From contig QQVE01000053.1 of the NCBI GenBank assembly GCA_003389325.1, forward strand, positions 225,050 through 289,049: DNA of 64,000 nt, read 5' to 3'. The translations under genes were made by a program, and so were the position numbers. This document shows positions 16,650 through 25,679 of the stretch, piece after piece (within the stretch, counting starts at the first letter, position 1; each line of letters opens with the position of its first letter). Below the pieces are notes generated by a model. That model saw only the letters and a list, made by a program, of their open reading frames with translations, ran no database searches and was not told the origin of the DNA. Origin of the DNA: Planctomycetota bacterium. Lineage in GTDB: Bacteria; Planctomycetota; Planctomycetia; Pirellulales; PALSA-1355.

Positions 16650-17573
16650 ATGCGTAGATGTTCTTTCGCCGTCCTGCTGCTGTTGCTGTTCTCGTCGCCC
16701 CTGCTGGCCTGGAACGAAAAGGGCCACATGGTCATCGCCCGGATGGCCTGGCAAAAACTCGACTGCGACCAGCGGCGGGCCGTCACCGAGATTCTTAAGG
16801 CGCATCCGCACTACGACGAGTTCCTGGCCGCCGAACGGCCCGAGGGCGTCGGGATCGACGAGTGGGTATTCATGCGTGCCTCCTACTGGTCCGACTGGGT
16901 GCGCAGCAATCACACGGACCAGTACAGCCGCCCCACGTGGCACTACTACAGCGTGGCCTACGTGCCCCCGCACTCGAAGAAGGATGCTTCGTCGATCGAG
17001 CGCAATGACCCCAACGTCATCACCCAGATTCCGTTCTCGATGGAGAAAGTTCGCTCCGGCGATGCCCGCGAAAAGGCCATCTACTTGTGTTGGCTGCTGC
17101 ACTTGATCGGCGATATCCACCAGCCCTTGCACTGCGGCTCGCAGTTGGACGAGAAGTTCCCCGAGGGCGATCGTGGCGGCAATCTGGCGATGGTGCGCTT
17201 CAATGGCGGCGAGCCGGTCCGCTTGCACTCCGCCTGGGACGCGATGCTCGGCGAGGACTTTTCGTTGCCCAGCGTCTACGAGACCGTTGAGGTGCTCGAA
17301 AAGATCGAACAGCAGAACGCCGAGGCACTCAAAAGCGACCTGCGCGAGCATCCCACGTCGGCGGACTGGGCTCGCGAGGGGTTCGAGTCGGTCGAGGAGC
17401 ATGTTTACCTCCAGGGCGACTTGCGGCCGGCCCACGCCTATCACGAGGCCGACGTTGCCGCCGCGCCGAATCTGGCCGACGCATACGTCGAGAACGCAAC
17501 GCGCGTGGCCCGCCTGGCTGCGGTGCGCGCCGGCAATCGCCTGGCGGTGAGCATCGCCGCCAGCCTCGACTAG
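16650..17573 (+). CDS. S1/P1 family secreted nuclease
   Basis: The 307-residue protein has a signal peptide (CSFAVLLLLLFSSPLLA) that would be cut just before AWNEKGH. In S1/P1 nucleases the N-terminal Trp and the following His are zinc ligands. Further zinc-site motifs are HYYSVAYVP, LLHLIGDIHQPLH and GDRGGN, all in the expected order. These enzymes hydrolyse single-stranded DNA and RNA and remove 3'-phosphates from nucleotides, acting outside the cytoplasm. GGGAG lies 5 bases before the ATG. It immediately precedes the nucleoside salvage genes at 17758, so it may supply nucleotides for that pathway (inference). Confidence 0.92.
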   Translation: MRRCSFAVLLLLLFSSPLLAWNEKGHMVIARMAWQKLDCDQRRAVTEILKAHPHYDEFLAAERPEGVGIDEWVFMRASYWSDWVRSNHTDQYSRPTWHYYSVAYVPPHSKKDASSIERNDPNVITQIPFSMEKVRSGDAREKAIYLCWLLHLIGDIHQPLHCGSQLDEKFPEGDRGGNLAMVRFNGGEPVRLHSAWDAMLGEDFSLPSVYETVEVLEKIEQQNAEALKSDLREHPTSADWAREGFESVEEHVYLQGDLRPAHAYHEADVAAAPNLADAYVENATRVARLAAVRAGNRLAVSIAASLD

Positions 17574-17611
17574 CGATCGCGCGTCGCAGTGCTCGCCCTG
17601 CGCGTTGCCAT

Positions 17612-17630
17612 TGCTCGCCGTGGGCGAGCA
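17612..17630. repeat. Short perfect hairpin downstream of the nuclease gene
   Basis: TGCTCGCC and GGCGAGCA form an 8-base perfect stem around GTG, about 40 bases after the nuclease stop. No T-run follows, so it is at best a weak terminator or a processing hairpin between the nuclease and deoC. Confidence 0.35.
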
Positions 17631-17757
17631 TGCCGAAGCCGCCAGCCAACCGCCGAACACGTCGTTGTCTCGGCGCATCGACGGCCCGCGGCTCAACCCT
17701 TAGAATGCCCGTCAAGATTCTCCTGATATCCGCGACCTGCTGAGTCTCCCCCACTTC

Positions 17758-18486
17758 ATGCCCGACTCCATCGCCCGACTGATCGATCACGCGCTGCTGC
17801 ATCCCACCCTCACCGACGAGCAACTGCGCGAGGGTTGCCAGATGGCGCTTGGGCTGGAATTGGCCTCCGTATGCATCAAGCCCTATGCCGTGCCGCTGGC
17901 CGCGAAGCTGCTCGCCGGGTCGCCGGTGGCGGTGTGTACCGTGATCGGCTTTCCGCACGGATCGGTCTCTACCGACGTTAAACGTTTCGAGGCCGAGTGG
18001 GCCTGTCGCCAGGGGGCGACGGAACTCGACATGGTCGTCAACGTCGGCAAGGTCCTCAGCGGCGATTGGGACTTCGTGGCCGACGACATCCGCGCCGTCG
18101 TCGACGCCGCACACCAGAACGGCGCGCTGGCCAAGGTGATCTTCGAGAACGAGTTTCTCCCCGGCGACGAACCCAAGATCGAATTGTGCCGCATCTGCTC
18201 CCGCGTCGGGGCCGACTTCGTCAAGACCTCGACCGGCTTCGGCTTCGTCAAGCGAGCCGAAGGGGGCATGGGCGCCATCGGGGCCACCGAGCACGATCTG
18301 AAGCTGATGCGGGCCCACGCCGATCCAAAGGTCGGCGTAAAGGCTTCCGGCGGCGTGCGGACCTATCAGGACGCCCTACGCGTCGTCGAGCTGGGCGCGA
18401 CGCGCATCGGTACGAGTTCCAGCGAGGCCATCGTGGCGGGGCAGGGCGGCGCCTCGGGCGGGCAGCAACCCGCGCAAGACTATTAG
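17758..18486 (+). CDS. deoC: Deoxyribose-phosphate aldolase
   Basis: The 242-residue class I aldolase cleaves 2-deoxyribose 5-phosphate to glyceraldehyde 3-phosphate and acetaldehyde. It has LIDHALLHPTLT at the start, VIGFPHG, ELDMVVNVG (proton-relay Asp), the Schiff-base lysine in DFVKTSTGFG and the second catalytic lysine in VGVKASGGVRT. All catalytic residues are present and the length is normal. It leads a plus-strand run with the two nucleoside phosphorylases, whose products (via phosphopentomutase) feed it. No Shine-Dalgarno is visible before the ATG. The end of the protein, rich in Gly and Gln, is slightly unusual. Confidence 0.95.
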   Translation: MPDSIARLIDHALLHPTLTDEQLREGCQMALGLELASVCIKPYAVPLAAKLLAGSPVAVCTVIGFPHGSVSTDVKRFEAEWACRQGATELDMVVNVGKVLSGDWDFVADDIRAVVDAAHQNGALAKVIFENEFLPGDEPKIELCRICSRVGADFVKTSTGFGFVKRAEGGMGAIGATEHDLKLMRAHADPKVGVKASGGVRTYQDALRVVELGATRIGTSSSEAIVAGQGGASGGQQPAQDY

Positions 18487-18534
18487 AAATTCTGGCGTAG
18501 CCTCGCGGCCGCGCCTCTGGAAAGGAAATCCCAC

Positions 18535-19413
18535 GTGCAACAACTCGCTGCTCAAATCGACGAAGCCGCAGCCGCGGTCCGCGCTTCCTGGTCCGGCACG
18601 CCCAAGGTGGGCATCATCCTCGGCACGGGCCTGGCCACGTTCACCGACCAGATCGACCAGGAAGCCGCGATCAGCTACGAAGCGATTCCGCACTTTCCCC
18701 GCTCCACGGCTATCGGGCATAGCGGGCGGCTCGTGTGCGGCCGCGTCGAAGGCACGCCGGTGGTGACCATGGACGGCCGCTTTCACTTGTACGAGGGCTA
18801 CTCGCTCCAGCAGATCACGCTGCCGGTGCGGGTCATGAAAGCCCTCGGCATCGAGCTGTTGATCGTCTCCAATGCCAGTGGCGGGTTGAATCCCTACCTG
18901 GCGGCCGGCGACATCGTGGTCATCGAGGACAACATCAACCTGATGGGGGCCAATCCGCTGGTCGGCGTCAACGACGATTCTCTCGGCCCGCGCTTTCCCG
19001 ACATGAGCGAACCTTACGATCGCGAGCTAATCCACCGTGCGCTGGAGATTGCCCGACTCGAAGACTTCGCGGCCACCCAAGGCGTGTACGTCGCGCTATG
19101 CGGACCCAACTACGAAACCCGAGCCGAGTATCGTTTCCTGCGCACGATTGGCGGCGACGTCGTCGGCATGTCGACCGTGCCCGAGGTAATCGTGGCGGCG
19201 CATACGGGATTGCGGGTGCTGGGGCTGTCGGTTGTGACGAACGTCTGCAGCCCTGACGCGCTGACCGAAACCGACGGCCACCAGGTCGTCGCCGCGGCAC
19301 AAGGCGCCGAGCACAAGCTGCGCAAGATCGTCAAACGCATTCTGGCCGACATGGCCGCCGCGTCGAACGGCCGTATGGAGCCCGCCCCGCGTGCTTCGGC
19401 CATCGCCGGCTGA
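18535..19413 (+). CDS. punA: Purine nucleoside phosphorylase (trimeric type)
   Basis: The 292-residue protein splits inosine or guanosine (and deoxy forms) with phosphate to give base plus (deoxy)ribose 1-phosphate. The phosphate-binding GTGL, the HSGRLVCG segment, the LIVSNASGGLNP signature, GPNYETRAEYR and the base-recognition region GMSTVPEVIVA plus VVTNVCSPD are all in the order of trimeric PNPs. The start is GTG at 18535 with AAAGGAA about 8 bases upstream. It lies 48 bases after deoC and 40 bases before the next gene, in the same direction, and is likely co-transcribed. Confidence 0.94.
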   Translation: MQQLAAQIDEAAAAVRASWSGTPKVGIILGTGLATFTDQIDQEAAISYEAIPHFPRSTAIGHSGRLVCGRVEGTPVVTMDGRFHLYEGYSLQQITLPVRVMKALGIELLIVSNASGGLNPYLAAGDIVVIEDNINLMGANPLVGVNDDSLGPRFPDMSEPYDRELIHRALEIARLEDFAATQGVYVALCGPNYETRAEYRFLRTIGGDVVGMSTVPEVIVAAHTGLRVLGLSVVTNVCSPDALTETDGHQVVAAAQGAEHKLRKIVKRILADMAAASNGRMEPAPRASAIAG

Positions 19414-19453
19414 GCGGAATGCGAGAATGTATGCCTCGCTTCGGTATCCTGCC

Positions 19454-21220
19454 ATGAACGTCGCGCAGATCATCACGCGCAAGCGCGAAGGCGAACCGCT
19501 TTCGGCCGACGAAATCCGCACGCTGATCGACGGCTACGTTGCCGGCACCGTGCAGGATTGCCAGATGTCGGCCTGGGCAATGGCTGTGTTCATGCGGGGC
19601 ATGACCGCCGATGAGACGGTCGCGCTGACCCAGGCCATGCTCGCCTCGGGCCAAACGCTCGAAGCCGTCGACACTTCGCTTCGCGTCGACAAGCATTCCA
19701 CCGGCGGCATCGGCGACAAGACCTCGCTCATCCTCGCCCCGCTCTTGACCTGCTGCGGACTGCAAGTTCCCATGATTTCCGGGCGCGGTCTCGGGCCCAC
19801 CGGCGGCACGCTCGACAAACTTGAATCCATTCCCGGGTTCCGCACCGACCTGTCGCGCGATGAAATCAGCCGCGTCATCGACGCCGTGGGCTGCGTCATC
19901 ACCGGCGCGTCGGACGACCTGGTGCCGGCCGATCGCAAGCTGTATGCCTTGCGCGACGTCACGGCCACGGTGGGCTCCACGCCGCTGATCGTGGCCAGCA
20001 TTCTCAGCAAGAAACTGGCCGAAGACCTCTCGGCCCTGGTGCTGGACGTTAAGTTCGGCTCGGGGGCCTTCATGAAGACGCGCGGGCACGCCCGGGCACT
20101 GGCCGGCGCCCTCGTAGCGGTCGGCTCGCAACTGGGGCTGTCCACCTCGGCGCTGTTGACTGCAATGGATCAGCCGCTGGGACGCATGGCCGGCAACGCC
20201 GTCGAGGTCGACGAGTCGATCGACATCATGCGGGGCGAGGGCCCTGGCGATCTCCGCGAGCTGGTCCTGGCGCTAGCCGCCGAACTGCTGCTGATGAAGT
20301 CGATGGCTCCCGACGTGGGGACGGCGCGGGCCACGCTCGCCGGGCACCTCGACTCGGGCCGGGCGCTTGCCAAGTTTCGCGAAATGGTCACCGCCCAGGG
20401 GGGCGATCTCGACGCCCCGCGCCCGCGCCGGCCGAGTTGGCCGCTGGTGGCTCCGCGCGACGGCTACCTCGCATCCCTTGAAACCGCACGGCTAGGCGTG
20501 GCGATCGTCGAGCTGGGCGGGGGCCGTAGGGCGATCGGCGACACCCTCGATCACGGCGTCGGGCTCGAGATGCTTGTGCGTCTCGGCGATTACGTTTCTA
20601 AAGGCCAGCCACTGTTGAACGTCTTCGCCGCCGAAGACGTCCGCGCTCGGGCATTGCCTTTGCTCGAAAGCAGCATCGAGATCAGCGACCTAGCACCGGC
20701 CGTCGCGCCGCTGGTGGCCGACTACGTTCGCTCCGGCCAGCTAGCCGAAACCGCCGAGCCCCCCGAAGCGGCGACGACGCGCTTCGAGCCGCCGACGGTC
20801 GACCTGCAGCAGCGCGACCATCTCGTGCGTCAGGCTCTGGCGGCACGCGATCGGGCCTACGCGCCCTATTCCAACTTCAAGGTCGGCGCCGCGTTGCTCA
20901 CCGCCTCGGGTGAGATCTACACGGGCTCGAACGTCGAGAACGCCTCCTACAGCCTCACGGTCTGTGCCGAGCGCGTCGCGATCGCGGCTGCCGTCGCTGC
21001 CGGCGAGAAGCAGTTCGCCATGCTTGCGGTCGCCACCGGGGGCGCTCATGCTCCTTGCGGGGCCTGCCGGCAGTTTGCCGCCGAGTTTTGCTACGAGTTG
21101 CCCGTGGTGTTGGTCGACCCAAGTCGCCCGGCTGACGTCATCCAGTGGCGACTCTCGGAGCTCCTCCCCAGTCGGTTCGATCAGCACACCGGCTATGCAG
21201 GCGGTCATCAGGCAGGCTAG
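19454..21220 (+). CDS. Fused pyrimidine-nucleoside phosphorylase and cytidine deaminase
   Basis: The 588-residue protein joins two enzymes. Residues 1 to about 430 are a thymidine/pyrimidine-nucleoside phosphorylase: AQIITRKREGEPLSADE, the phosphate loop VDKHSTGGIGDKTS, ISGRGLGPTGGTLDK and LDVKFGSGAFM. Residues about 455-588 are a cytidine deaminase: APYSNFKVGAAL, the zinc motif CAERVAIAAA and PCGACRQFAAE. A single chain could turn (deoxy)cytidine into (deoxy)uridine and then uracil plus pentose 1-phosphate. Earlier in-frame starts exist (19391, 19427); ATG 19454 matches the family's usual N-terminus. The last ~14 codons overlap the convergent transporter gene. Confidence 0.92.
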   Translation: MNVAQIITRKREGEPLSADEIRTLIDGYVAGTVQDCQMSAWAMAVFMRGMTADETVALTQAMLASGQTLEAVDTSLRVDKHSTGGIGDKTSLILAPLLTCCGLQVPMISGRGLGPTGGTLDKLESIPGFRTDLSRDEISRVIDAVGCVITGASDDLVPADRKLYALRDVTATVGSTPLIVASILSKKLAEDLSALVLDVKFGSGAFMKTRGHARALAGALVAVGSQLGLSTSALLTAMDQPLGRMAGNAVEVDESIDIMRGEGPGDLRELVLALAAELLLMKSMAPDVGTARATLAGHLDSGRALAKFREMVTAQGGDLDAPRPRRPSWPLVAPRDGYLASLETARLGVAIVELGGGRRAIGDTLDHGVGLEMLVRLGDYVSKGQPLLNVFAAEDVRARALPLLESSIEISDLAPAVAPLVADYVRSGQLAETAEPPEAATTRFEPPTVDLQQRDHLVRQALAARDRAYAPYSNFKVGAALLTASGEIYTGSNVENASYSLTVCAERVAIAAAVAAGEKQFAMLAVATGGAHAPCGACRQFAAEFCYELPVVLVDPSRPADVIQWRLSELLPSRFDQHTGYAGGHQAG

Positions 21221-22390
21221 CGTGCCGCCAAGCATGGCGCGCAAGCCCAACTGCGCGAGGTCGGTGCGCCGCGAGGGCGCGATGCCGCCAATGCCCGCGA
21301 TCTGAATGCCGATCGACGCGAAATTCGCAAACCCGCACAGGGCGTAGGTGAGAATGATCTCCGAGCGAGGGCTGAGCTCGACGGTTGAGCCTTCGGCGGT
21401 CCACTCGGCCAATCGCTCGTAGGCCACGAGTTCGTTGGCCACCATGCGAATGCCCAACAGCTCGCCCACTTTCAGGCAGTCGGCCGGCTCGACGCCCATG
21501 GCCAGCGCCAAGGGAGCAAACAGGTAGCTCAAAATCGCCGACAGCGACCACTCCCAACCGAACAGCCCGCCAAGGTAACCGAGCAAGCCGTCGCACAACG
21601 CGATCAAGGCCAGAAAAGCGATCAGCATCGCCGCCACGTTGATCGCCAGCTTCATGCCCTGTGCGGCGCCGATCGCGGCGGCCTCGATCAGGTTCTCGCC
21701 GGCGTCCTCCATCCGCATGGTGACGTGTTCCGGCGCGAGCGTCGGCTCGGTCTCGGGCACCAGCACCTTGGCGATCATCAACCCGGCCGGAGCCGACATC
21801 ACCGAAGCCGCGATCAAATGGCCCGGGTCGATGCCCATGCTCATGTAGGCGGCCAACACGCCTCCGGCGGTGGAGGCGAAGCCCGGCACCATCGTGGCCA
21901 TCAGCTCACTGCGGGTCATGCCCGCGACATAGGGCCGTACGACCAGCGGCGCCTCGGTTTGCCCCAGAAAGACGTTGGCCGACGCGGCCAGACTTTCCGG
22001 GCCCGTGGTACCCAGCGTGCGCTGCATCACCCAGCCGAATCCGATGACCACCCACTGCATCACGCGAATGTAGTACAGCACCGCCATCAGCGACGAAAAA
22101 AAGATGATCGTCGGCAGCACTTTGAAGGCGAAATAGAACTCCTCGAACCGCTCTCCGAAGACGAACTCCGAGCCCGCGTCTACATAGCCCAACATCGCCC
22201 TGAACACGTCGCCGAGCTGGTCGAACAACGCCCGCCCCTCGTTGGTCTTGAGCACCAGCAGGGCGAAGACGAATTGCAGCAGCATCCCGCCGATGACGAC
22301 TCGCGGGCTGACGCGTTTTTTGTGGCTGCTCATCGCCCAGGCCAGCCCGACCATCAGGAACAGGCCCAGCAGGCTGACGAGTCTTTCCAT
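20741..22390 (-). CDS. nupC: Concentrative nucleoside transporter (NupC/CNT), frame running antisense into the deaminase
   Basis: The first ~400 residues are a typical CNT transporter with many membrane segments and the core motifs GQTEAPLVVRPYVAGMTRSE, VPGFASTAGGVLAAYMS and YALCGFANFASIGIQIAG. CNT proteins import nucleosides with H+ or Na+. The conserved part ends near 21179 (TACIAGVLI). No stop occurs there: the frame continues for 145 residues, antisense to the cytidine deaminase coding region, until 20741. The conserved region alone already overlaps the neighbour's 3' end by about 40 bases. The extension is hydrophilic and looks like antisense translation. ATG 22390 precedes the first membrane helix; the open frame starts at 22465. 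Confidence 0.85.
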   Translation of the reverse strand: MERLVSLLGLFLMVGLAWAMSSHKKRVSPRVVIGGMLLQFVFALLVLKTNEGRALFDQLGDVFRAMLGYVDAGSEFVFGERFEEFYFAFKVLPTIIFFSSLMAVLYYIRVMQWVVIGFGWVMQRTLGTTGPESLAASANVFLGQTEAPLVVRPYVAGMTRSELMATMVPGFASTAGGVLAAYMSMGIDPGHLIAASVMSAPAGLMIAKVLVPETEPTLAPEHVTMRMEDAGENLIEAAAIGAAQGMKLAINVAAMLIAFLALIALCDGLLGYLGGLFGWEWSLSAILSYLFAPLALAMGVEPADCLKVGELLGIRMVANELVAYERLAEWTAEGSTVELSPRSEIILTYALCGFANFASIGIQIAGIGGIAPSRRTDLAQLGLRAMLGGTLACLMTACIAGVLIEPTGEELRESPLDDVSRATWVDQHHGQLVAKLGGKLPAGPARSMSAPGGDRKHGELLLAGSDGSRDRDALGTDREAVGGVLDVRARVDLTRGGEQRGADLEVGIGRVGPIACRQSLTHEMVALLQVDRRRLEARRRRFGGLGGFG

Positions 22391-22607
22391 GGTCCGCTCG
22401 TATTTTCGGTCGCGAGCGAGAGCCGGGAAGGCTCTCACCGCGGGGGGCGCGCCGAGGGAAGCCAAACGAGAATCTAACGCATGTCGAATTCGAGCCGCCT
22501 GCGCGCCGAATTACGATGGCGCTCACGGAATTCTCACAATTAGGACACGTGGGGCCGAGACGTCAAGCGCCGCACGCCAACTCGACTGCCCGAAGTTAGC
22601 CTGAAGA

Positions 22608-23963
22608 CTAAGAGCGAACGGCCGACAGCGTTTCGTCGAGGCAGTCGACCATGAAGTCAGCATCGTCCTTGGACAGGCACATGGGCGGCTTGATCCGCAG
22701 CACGTTGCCGTACAGGCCGCCTTTGCCCAGGAGCAGGCCGCGGTCTTTCGTGCCTTCCAGCACGTCGGCCGTTTCCTCCGGGGCCGGCTCCTTCGTCTCG
22801 CGGTCGCGCACCAACTCGATGCCGACCATCAGCCCCAGCCCGCGCACCTCGCCGATCAGCGGCTGCCGTTCCTGCAGTTCGAGCAGCCGCTCCTTGAGGT
22901 GGGCGCCGACCATCTTGGCGTTTTCCTGAATGCCTTCCTCGTCGATCACTTCCAGCGTGGCCAATCCCGCGGTGACTGAAATCGGATTGCCGCCGAACGT
23001 GTTGAAGTGGACCCGCTTGGCCACCGTCTCGGAGATCTCGGGTCGCGTGGTCACGGCCGCCAGCGGCACGCCGTCGCCGATGCCCTTGGCCATCGTGACC
23101 AAGTCGGGCGTGACGCCCCAATTCTGGAATCCCCAGTAGTGCTCGCCTGTGCGGCCGAAGCCGGTTTGCACTTCGTCGGCGATGCACAGCCCGCCGAACC
23201 GTCGCACGGCGTCGTACACGATCTGAAAGTATTCCGGCGGCGGAATCACGGTGCCGCCCACGCCCTGGATCGGCTCGCCAATGAAGCACGCCGGCTCGCC
23301 CGAGGTCTCGTAGCGAATCAGCGACTCGACGTCGCGGGCGCACTTCACGTCGCAACTGGGATAGGTCAGGCCAAAGGGGCAGCGGTAGCAATAACCCGGC
23401 GTGGCGTTCTTCACCAGCGACACAGGATTGCTGGGAAACTTCCACGTGCCGTGGGCCGTCAGCGCCATCGCCGTGTGCGTGCCGCCGTGGTAGGCGTTGC
23501 GCAGCGAGATGACTTCTGAGCGGCCCGTGTGCTCGCGCGACATGAGAATGGCCAACTCGTTGGCCTCGCTGCCCGAGTTGGTGAAGTACGTCACCGACAG
23601 ATCCGAGCCGTCGGGCATCCGTTCGGCGAGCTCTTTGCCGAACTGCCCGATCTTGGGATGCAGGTAGATCGTCGTGGCGTGCTGCAGCTTGCCCGATTGC
23701 TCGCGCACCTGCTCGACGATCTTGGGATGGCAGTGCCCGACCGAAATCGTGGCGATGCCCGCGATGCCGTCGAGATAGCGCCGCCCGGTCTCGTCCCACA
23801 CGTACTGCATGTGACCTTCGACCACGAGCACGGGATCGCGGTAGTAGGTCACCAGCCCGGGCGTCAGATACTTCTTGCGCAGGGCCAGCACCTCCGGCTT
23901 GGGCGGCCCTTCGTAGGGCTCGGGCCGATGATCGCAGATCGGAAGCTGGAGGTTCTTTTTCAT
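22608..23963 (-). CDS. Class III aminotransferase, AGXT2/beta-alanine aminotransferase-like
   Basis: The 451-residue PLP enzyme has the class III features: LDGIAGIATISVGHCHPKI, FTNSGSEANELAI, AYHGGTHTAM, the Asp of CIADEVQTGFGRTG and the Schiff-base lysine in TMAKGIGDGVPLAAV. The TPGYCYRCPFGLTYPSC insert with several cysteines is typical of the AGXT2 group. AGXT2-type enzymes transaminate 3-aminoisobutyrate or beta-alanine to the semialdehyde using pyruvate or glyoxylate. It lies 40 bases downstream of the semialdehyde dehydrogenase on the same strand and next to the pyrimidine-degrading genes, which supports that role. A plain alanine-glyoxylate function cannot be excluded. Confidence 0.88.
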   Translation of the reverse strand: MKKNLQLPICDHRPEPYEGPPKPEVLALRKKYLTPGLVTYYRDPVLVVEGHMQYVWDETGRRYLDGIAGIATISVGHCHPKIVEQVREQSGKLQHATTIYLHPKIGQFGKELAERMPDGSDLSVTYFTNSGSEANELAILMSREHTGRSEVISLRNAYHGGTHTAMALTAHGTWKFPSNPVSLVKNATPGYCYRCPFGLTYPSCDVKCARDVESLIRYETSGEPACFIGEPIQGVGGTVIPPPEYFQIVYDAVRRFGGLCIADEVQTGFGRTGEHYWGFQNWGVTPDLVTMAKGIGDGVPLAAVTTRPEISETVAKRVHFNTFGGNPISVTAGLATLEVIDEEGIQENAKMVGAHLKERLLELQERQPLIGEVRGLGLMVGIELVRDRETKEPAPEETADVLEGTKDRGLLLGKGGLYGNVLRIKPPMCLSKDDADFMVDCLDETLSAVRS

Positions 23964-24003
23964 GGCGATGTCTCGTGTCGTGATACGCGATTCGAGCGGC
24001 CGC

Positions 24004-25530
24004 CTACGACCCGCCCGCCTGCGACTTCCATATCGGGTCCGCCGCCGAGTCGGCCGACGAGCGGAACCAGCGGGTCATGGTCATTTTCTGCTGTGTGTAA
24101 AACTGTACGCCTTCGACGCCCTGGATGTGCAGATCGCCGAAAAACGACTTGTTCCAGCCGGTGAACGGAAACCAGGCCATCGGCGCGGGCACGCCCACGT
24201 TGATGCCGATCATGCCCGCGTTGAACGAGCGTTTGAACTCCCGGGCCGCCCAGCCGCTGCGCGTGAAAATGCTGGCCCCGTTGCCGTAAGGGCACTGCTT
24301 GCCCAGTTCCAGGGCCTGGTCCAGATCGTCGACCCGCACGACCGAGAGCACGGGACCGAAGATCTCTTCCTTGGCCAGCCGCATCTCGGGCTGCACGCGA
24401 TCGACCACGCTCGGCCCCAGCAGAAACCCGTCGCTGGGCAGGTCGAACGCGCGGCCGTCGAGGGCCACTTCGGCCCCTTCGCTCGCGGCCACTTCGAGAT
24501 AGCCCGATACGCGATCGCGGTGCGCCGCCGTGACGAGCGGGCCCATTTGCACGTCGGCCTGGCCGTCAGTCGGGCCGACTTTCATTCGCTTGCCGGCCTG
24601 ACACAAACCTTCGACCAGGTCGTCGGCAATCCGTCCCACGGGCACGGCCAGGCTGCCGGCCATACAGCGCTCTCCGGCACAGCCAAAGGCCGAGGACTGC
24701 AGTGCCGAGACCACTTGGTCGAGCTCGGCGTCGGGCATGATGATCAAATGGTTCTTGGCCCCGCCGGCCGCCTGCACCCGTTTGCCGTTGGCCGTGCCCG
24801 TCTCGTAAACGTGTTTGGCCACGGCCGTGGAACCGACGAAGGAAATGGCCTTCACCAGAGGGTGCGTCAGCAGCGCGTCGACCACGGTCTTGTCGCCGTG
24901 CACGATGTTGAACACGCCGTCGGGCAGCCCCGCCTCGACCAGCAGCTCGCCCAGCATCACCGCCGACAGCGGCACCTTCTCTGACGGCTTGAGCACGAAC
25001 GTGTTGCCGCAGGTGATCGCCACGGGAAACATCCACAGCGGCACCATCGACGGGAAATTGAACGGCGTGATCCCGGCGCACACGCCCACCGGGTGGCGGC
25101 TCGTCTCGCAATCGACCGACGAGGCGATGTTCTCCAGGGCCTGGCCCATCAGCAGGCTGGGTATGCCCGCGGCGAACTCGACCATCTCGATGCCGCGCTG
25201 CATCTCGGCCCGGGCCTCGGCGGCCGTCTTGCCGTGCTCTCGGGTCACCAGCGCCGCCAACTCCTCGAAGCGGGCATGCAGCCGCTCGCGAAAGCGAAAC
25301 ATCACCCGGGCCCGCTCGACCGCCGGGGTCTCGCCCCAGGCCGGCTGCGCGTCGGCTGCGGCGCGCACGGCCCGATCGACGTCCGCTTCGCCACACAGGG
25401 GAACTCGCGCTTGCACCTGGCCGGTCGAGGGATTGAACACGTCGCCGTGGCGGTCGGCGGCCGAGGTTTCGAAGCGCCCGCCGATCAACAGCGGGACGTC
25501 GACAGGTTGCGTGCTGGCGGTAACGGACAT
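24004..25530 (-). CDS. mmsA: CoA-acylating methylmalonate-semialdehyde dehydrogenase
   Basis: The 508-residue aldehyde dehydrogenase has PLLIGGRFETS, GVCAGITPFNFPSMVPLWMF, ISFVGSTAVAKHVYE, a nucleophilic cysteine in FGCAGERCMAGS, FGPVLSVVRVDDLDQAL and PMAWFPFTGWNKSFFGDLH. This pattern matches MMSDH rather than general ALDHs. The reaction converts methylmalonate or malonate semialdehyde plus CoA and NAD+ to propionyl- or acetyl-CoA. It lies directly upstream of the class III aminotransferase and divergent from beta-ureidopropionase. The longest frame starts with a TTG at 25569; I use ATG 25530 because the family usually starts shortly before the strand corresponding to VPLLIGG. Confidence 0.92.
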   Translation of the reverse strand: MSVTASTQPVDVPLLIGGRFETSAADRHGDVFNPSTGQVQARVPLCGEADVDRAVRAAADAQPAWGETPAVERARVMFRFRERLHARFEELAALVTREHGKTAAEARAEMQRGIEMVEFAAGIPSLLMGQALENIASSVDCETSRHPVGVCAGITPFNFPSMVPLWMFPVAITCGNTFVLKPSEKVPLSAVMLGELLVEAGLPDGVFNIVHGDKTVVDALLTHPLVKAISFVGSTAVAKHVYETGTANGKRVQAAGGAKNHLIIMPDAELDQVVSALQSSAFGCAGERCMAGSLAVPVGRIADDLVEGLCQAGKRMKVGPTDGQADVQMGPLVTAAHRDRVSGYLEVAASEGAEVALDGRAFDLPSDGFLLGPSVVDRVQPEMRLAKEEIFGPVLSVVRVDDLDQALELGKQCPYGNGASIFTRSGWAAREFKRSFNAGMIGINVGVPAPMAWFPFTGWNKSFFGDLHIQGVEGVQFYTQQKMTMTRWFRSSADSAADPIWKSQAGGS

Positions 25531-25679
25531 AAGTGGCGTCGTTCTGCTGGCTTGTTCAATCGCGCGCAAAGCGTATCATGAGGGCGGTCGCAAGCGCGCA
25601 ACTCTCGGTGGGCGGCCGCACTCTGGCGCGCGCTTGAGTATACGACCAAAGTCATCTTTGTCACCAGTGGAGCGGCATC

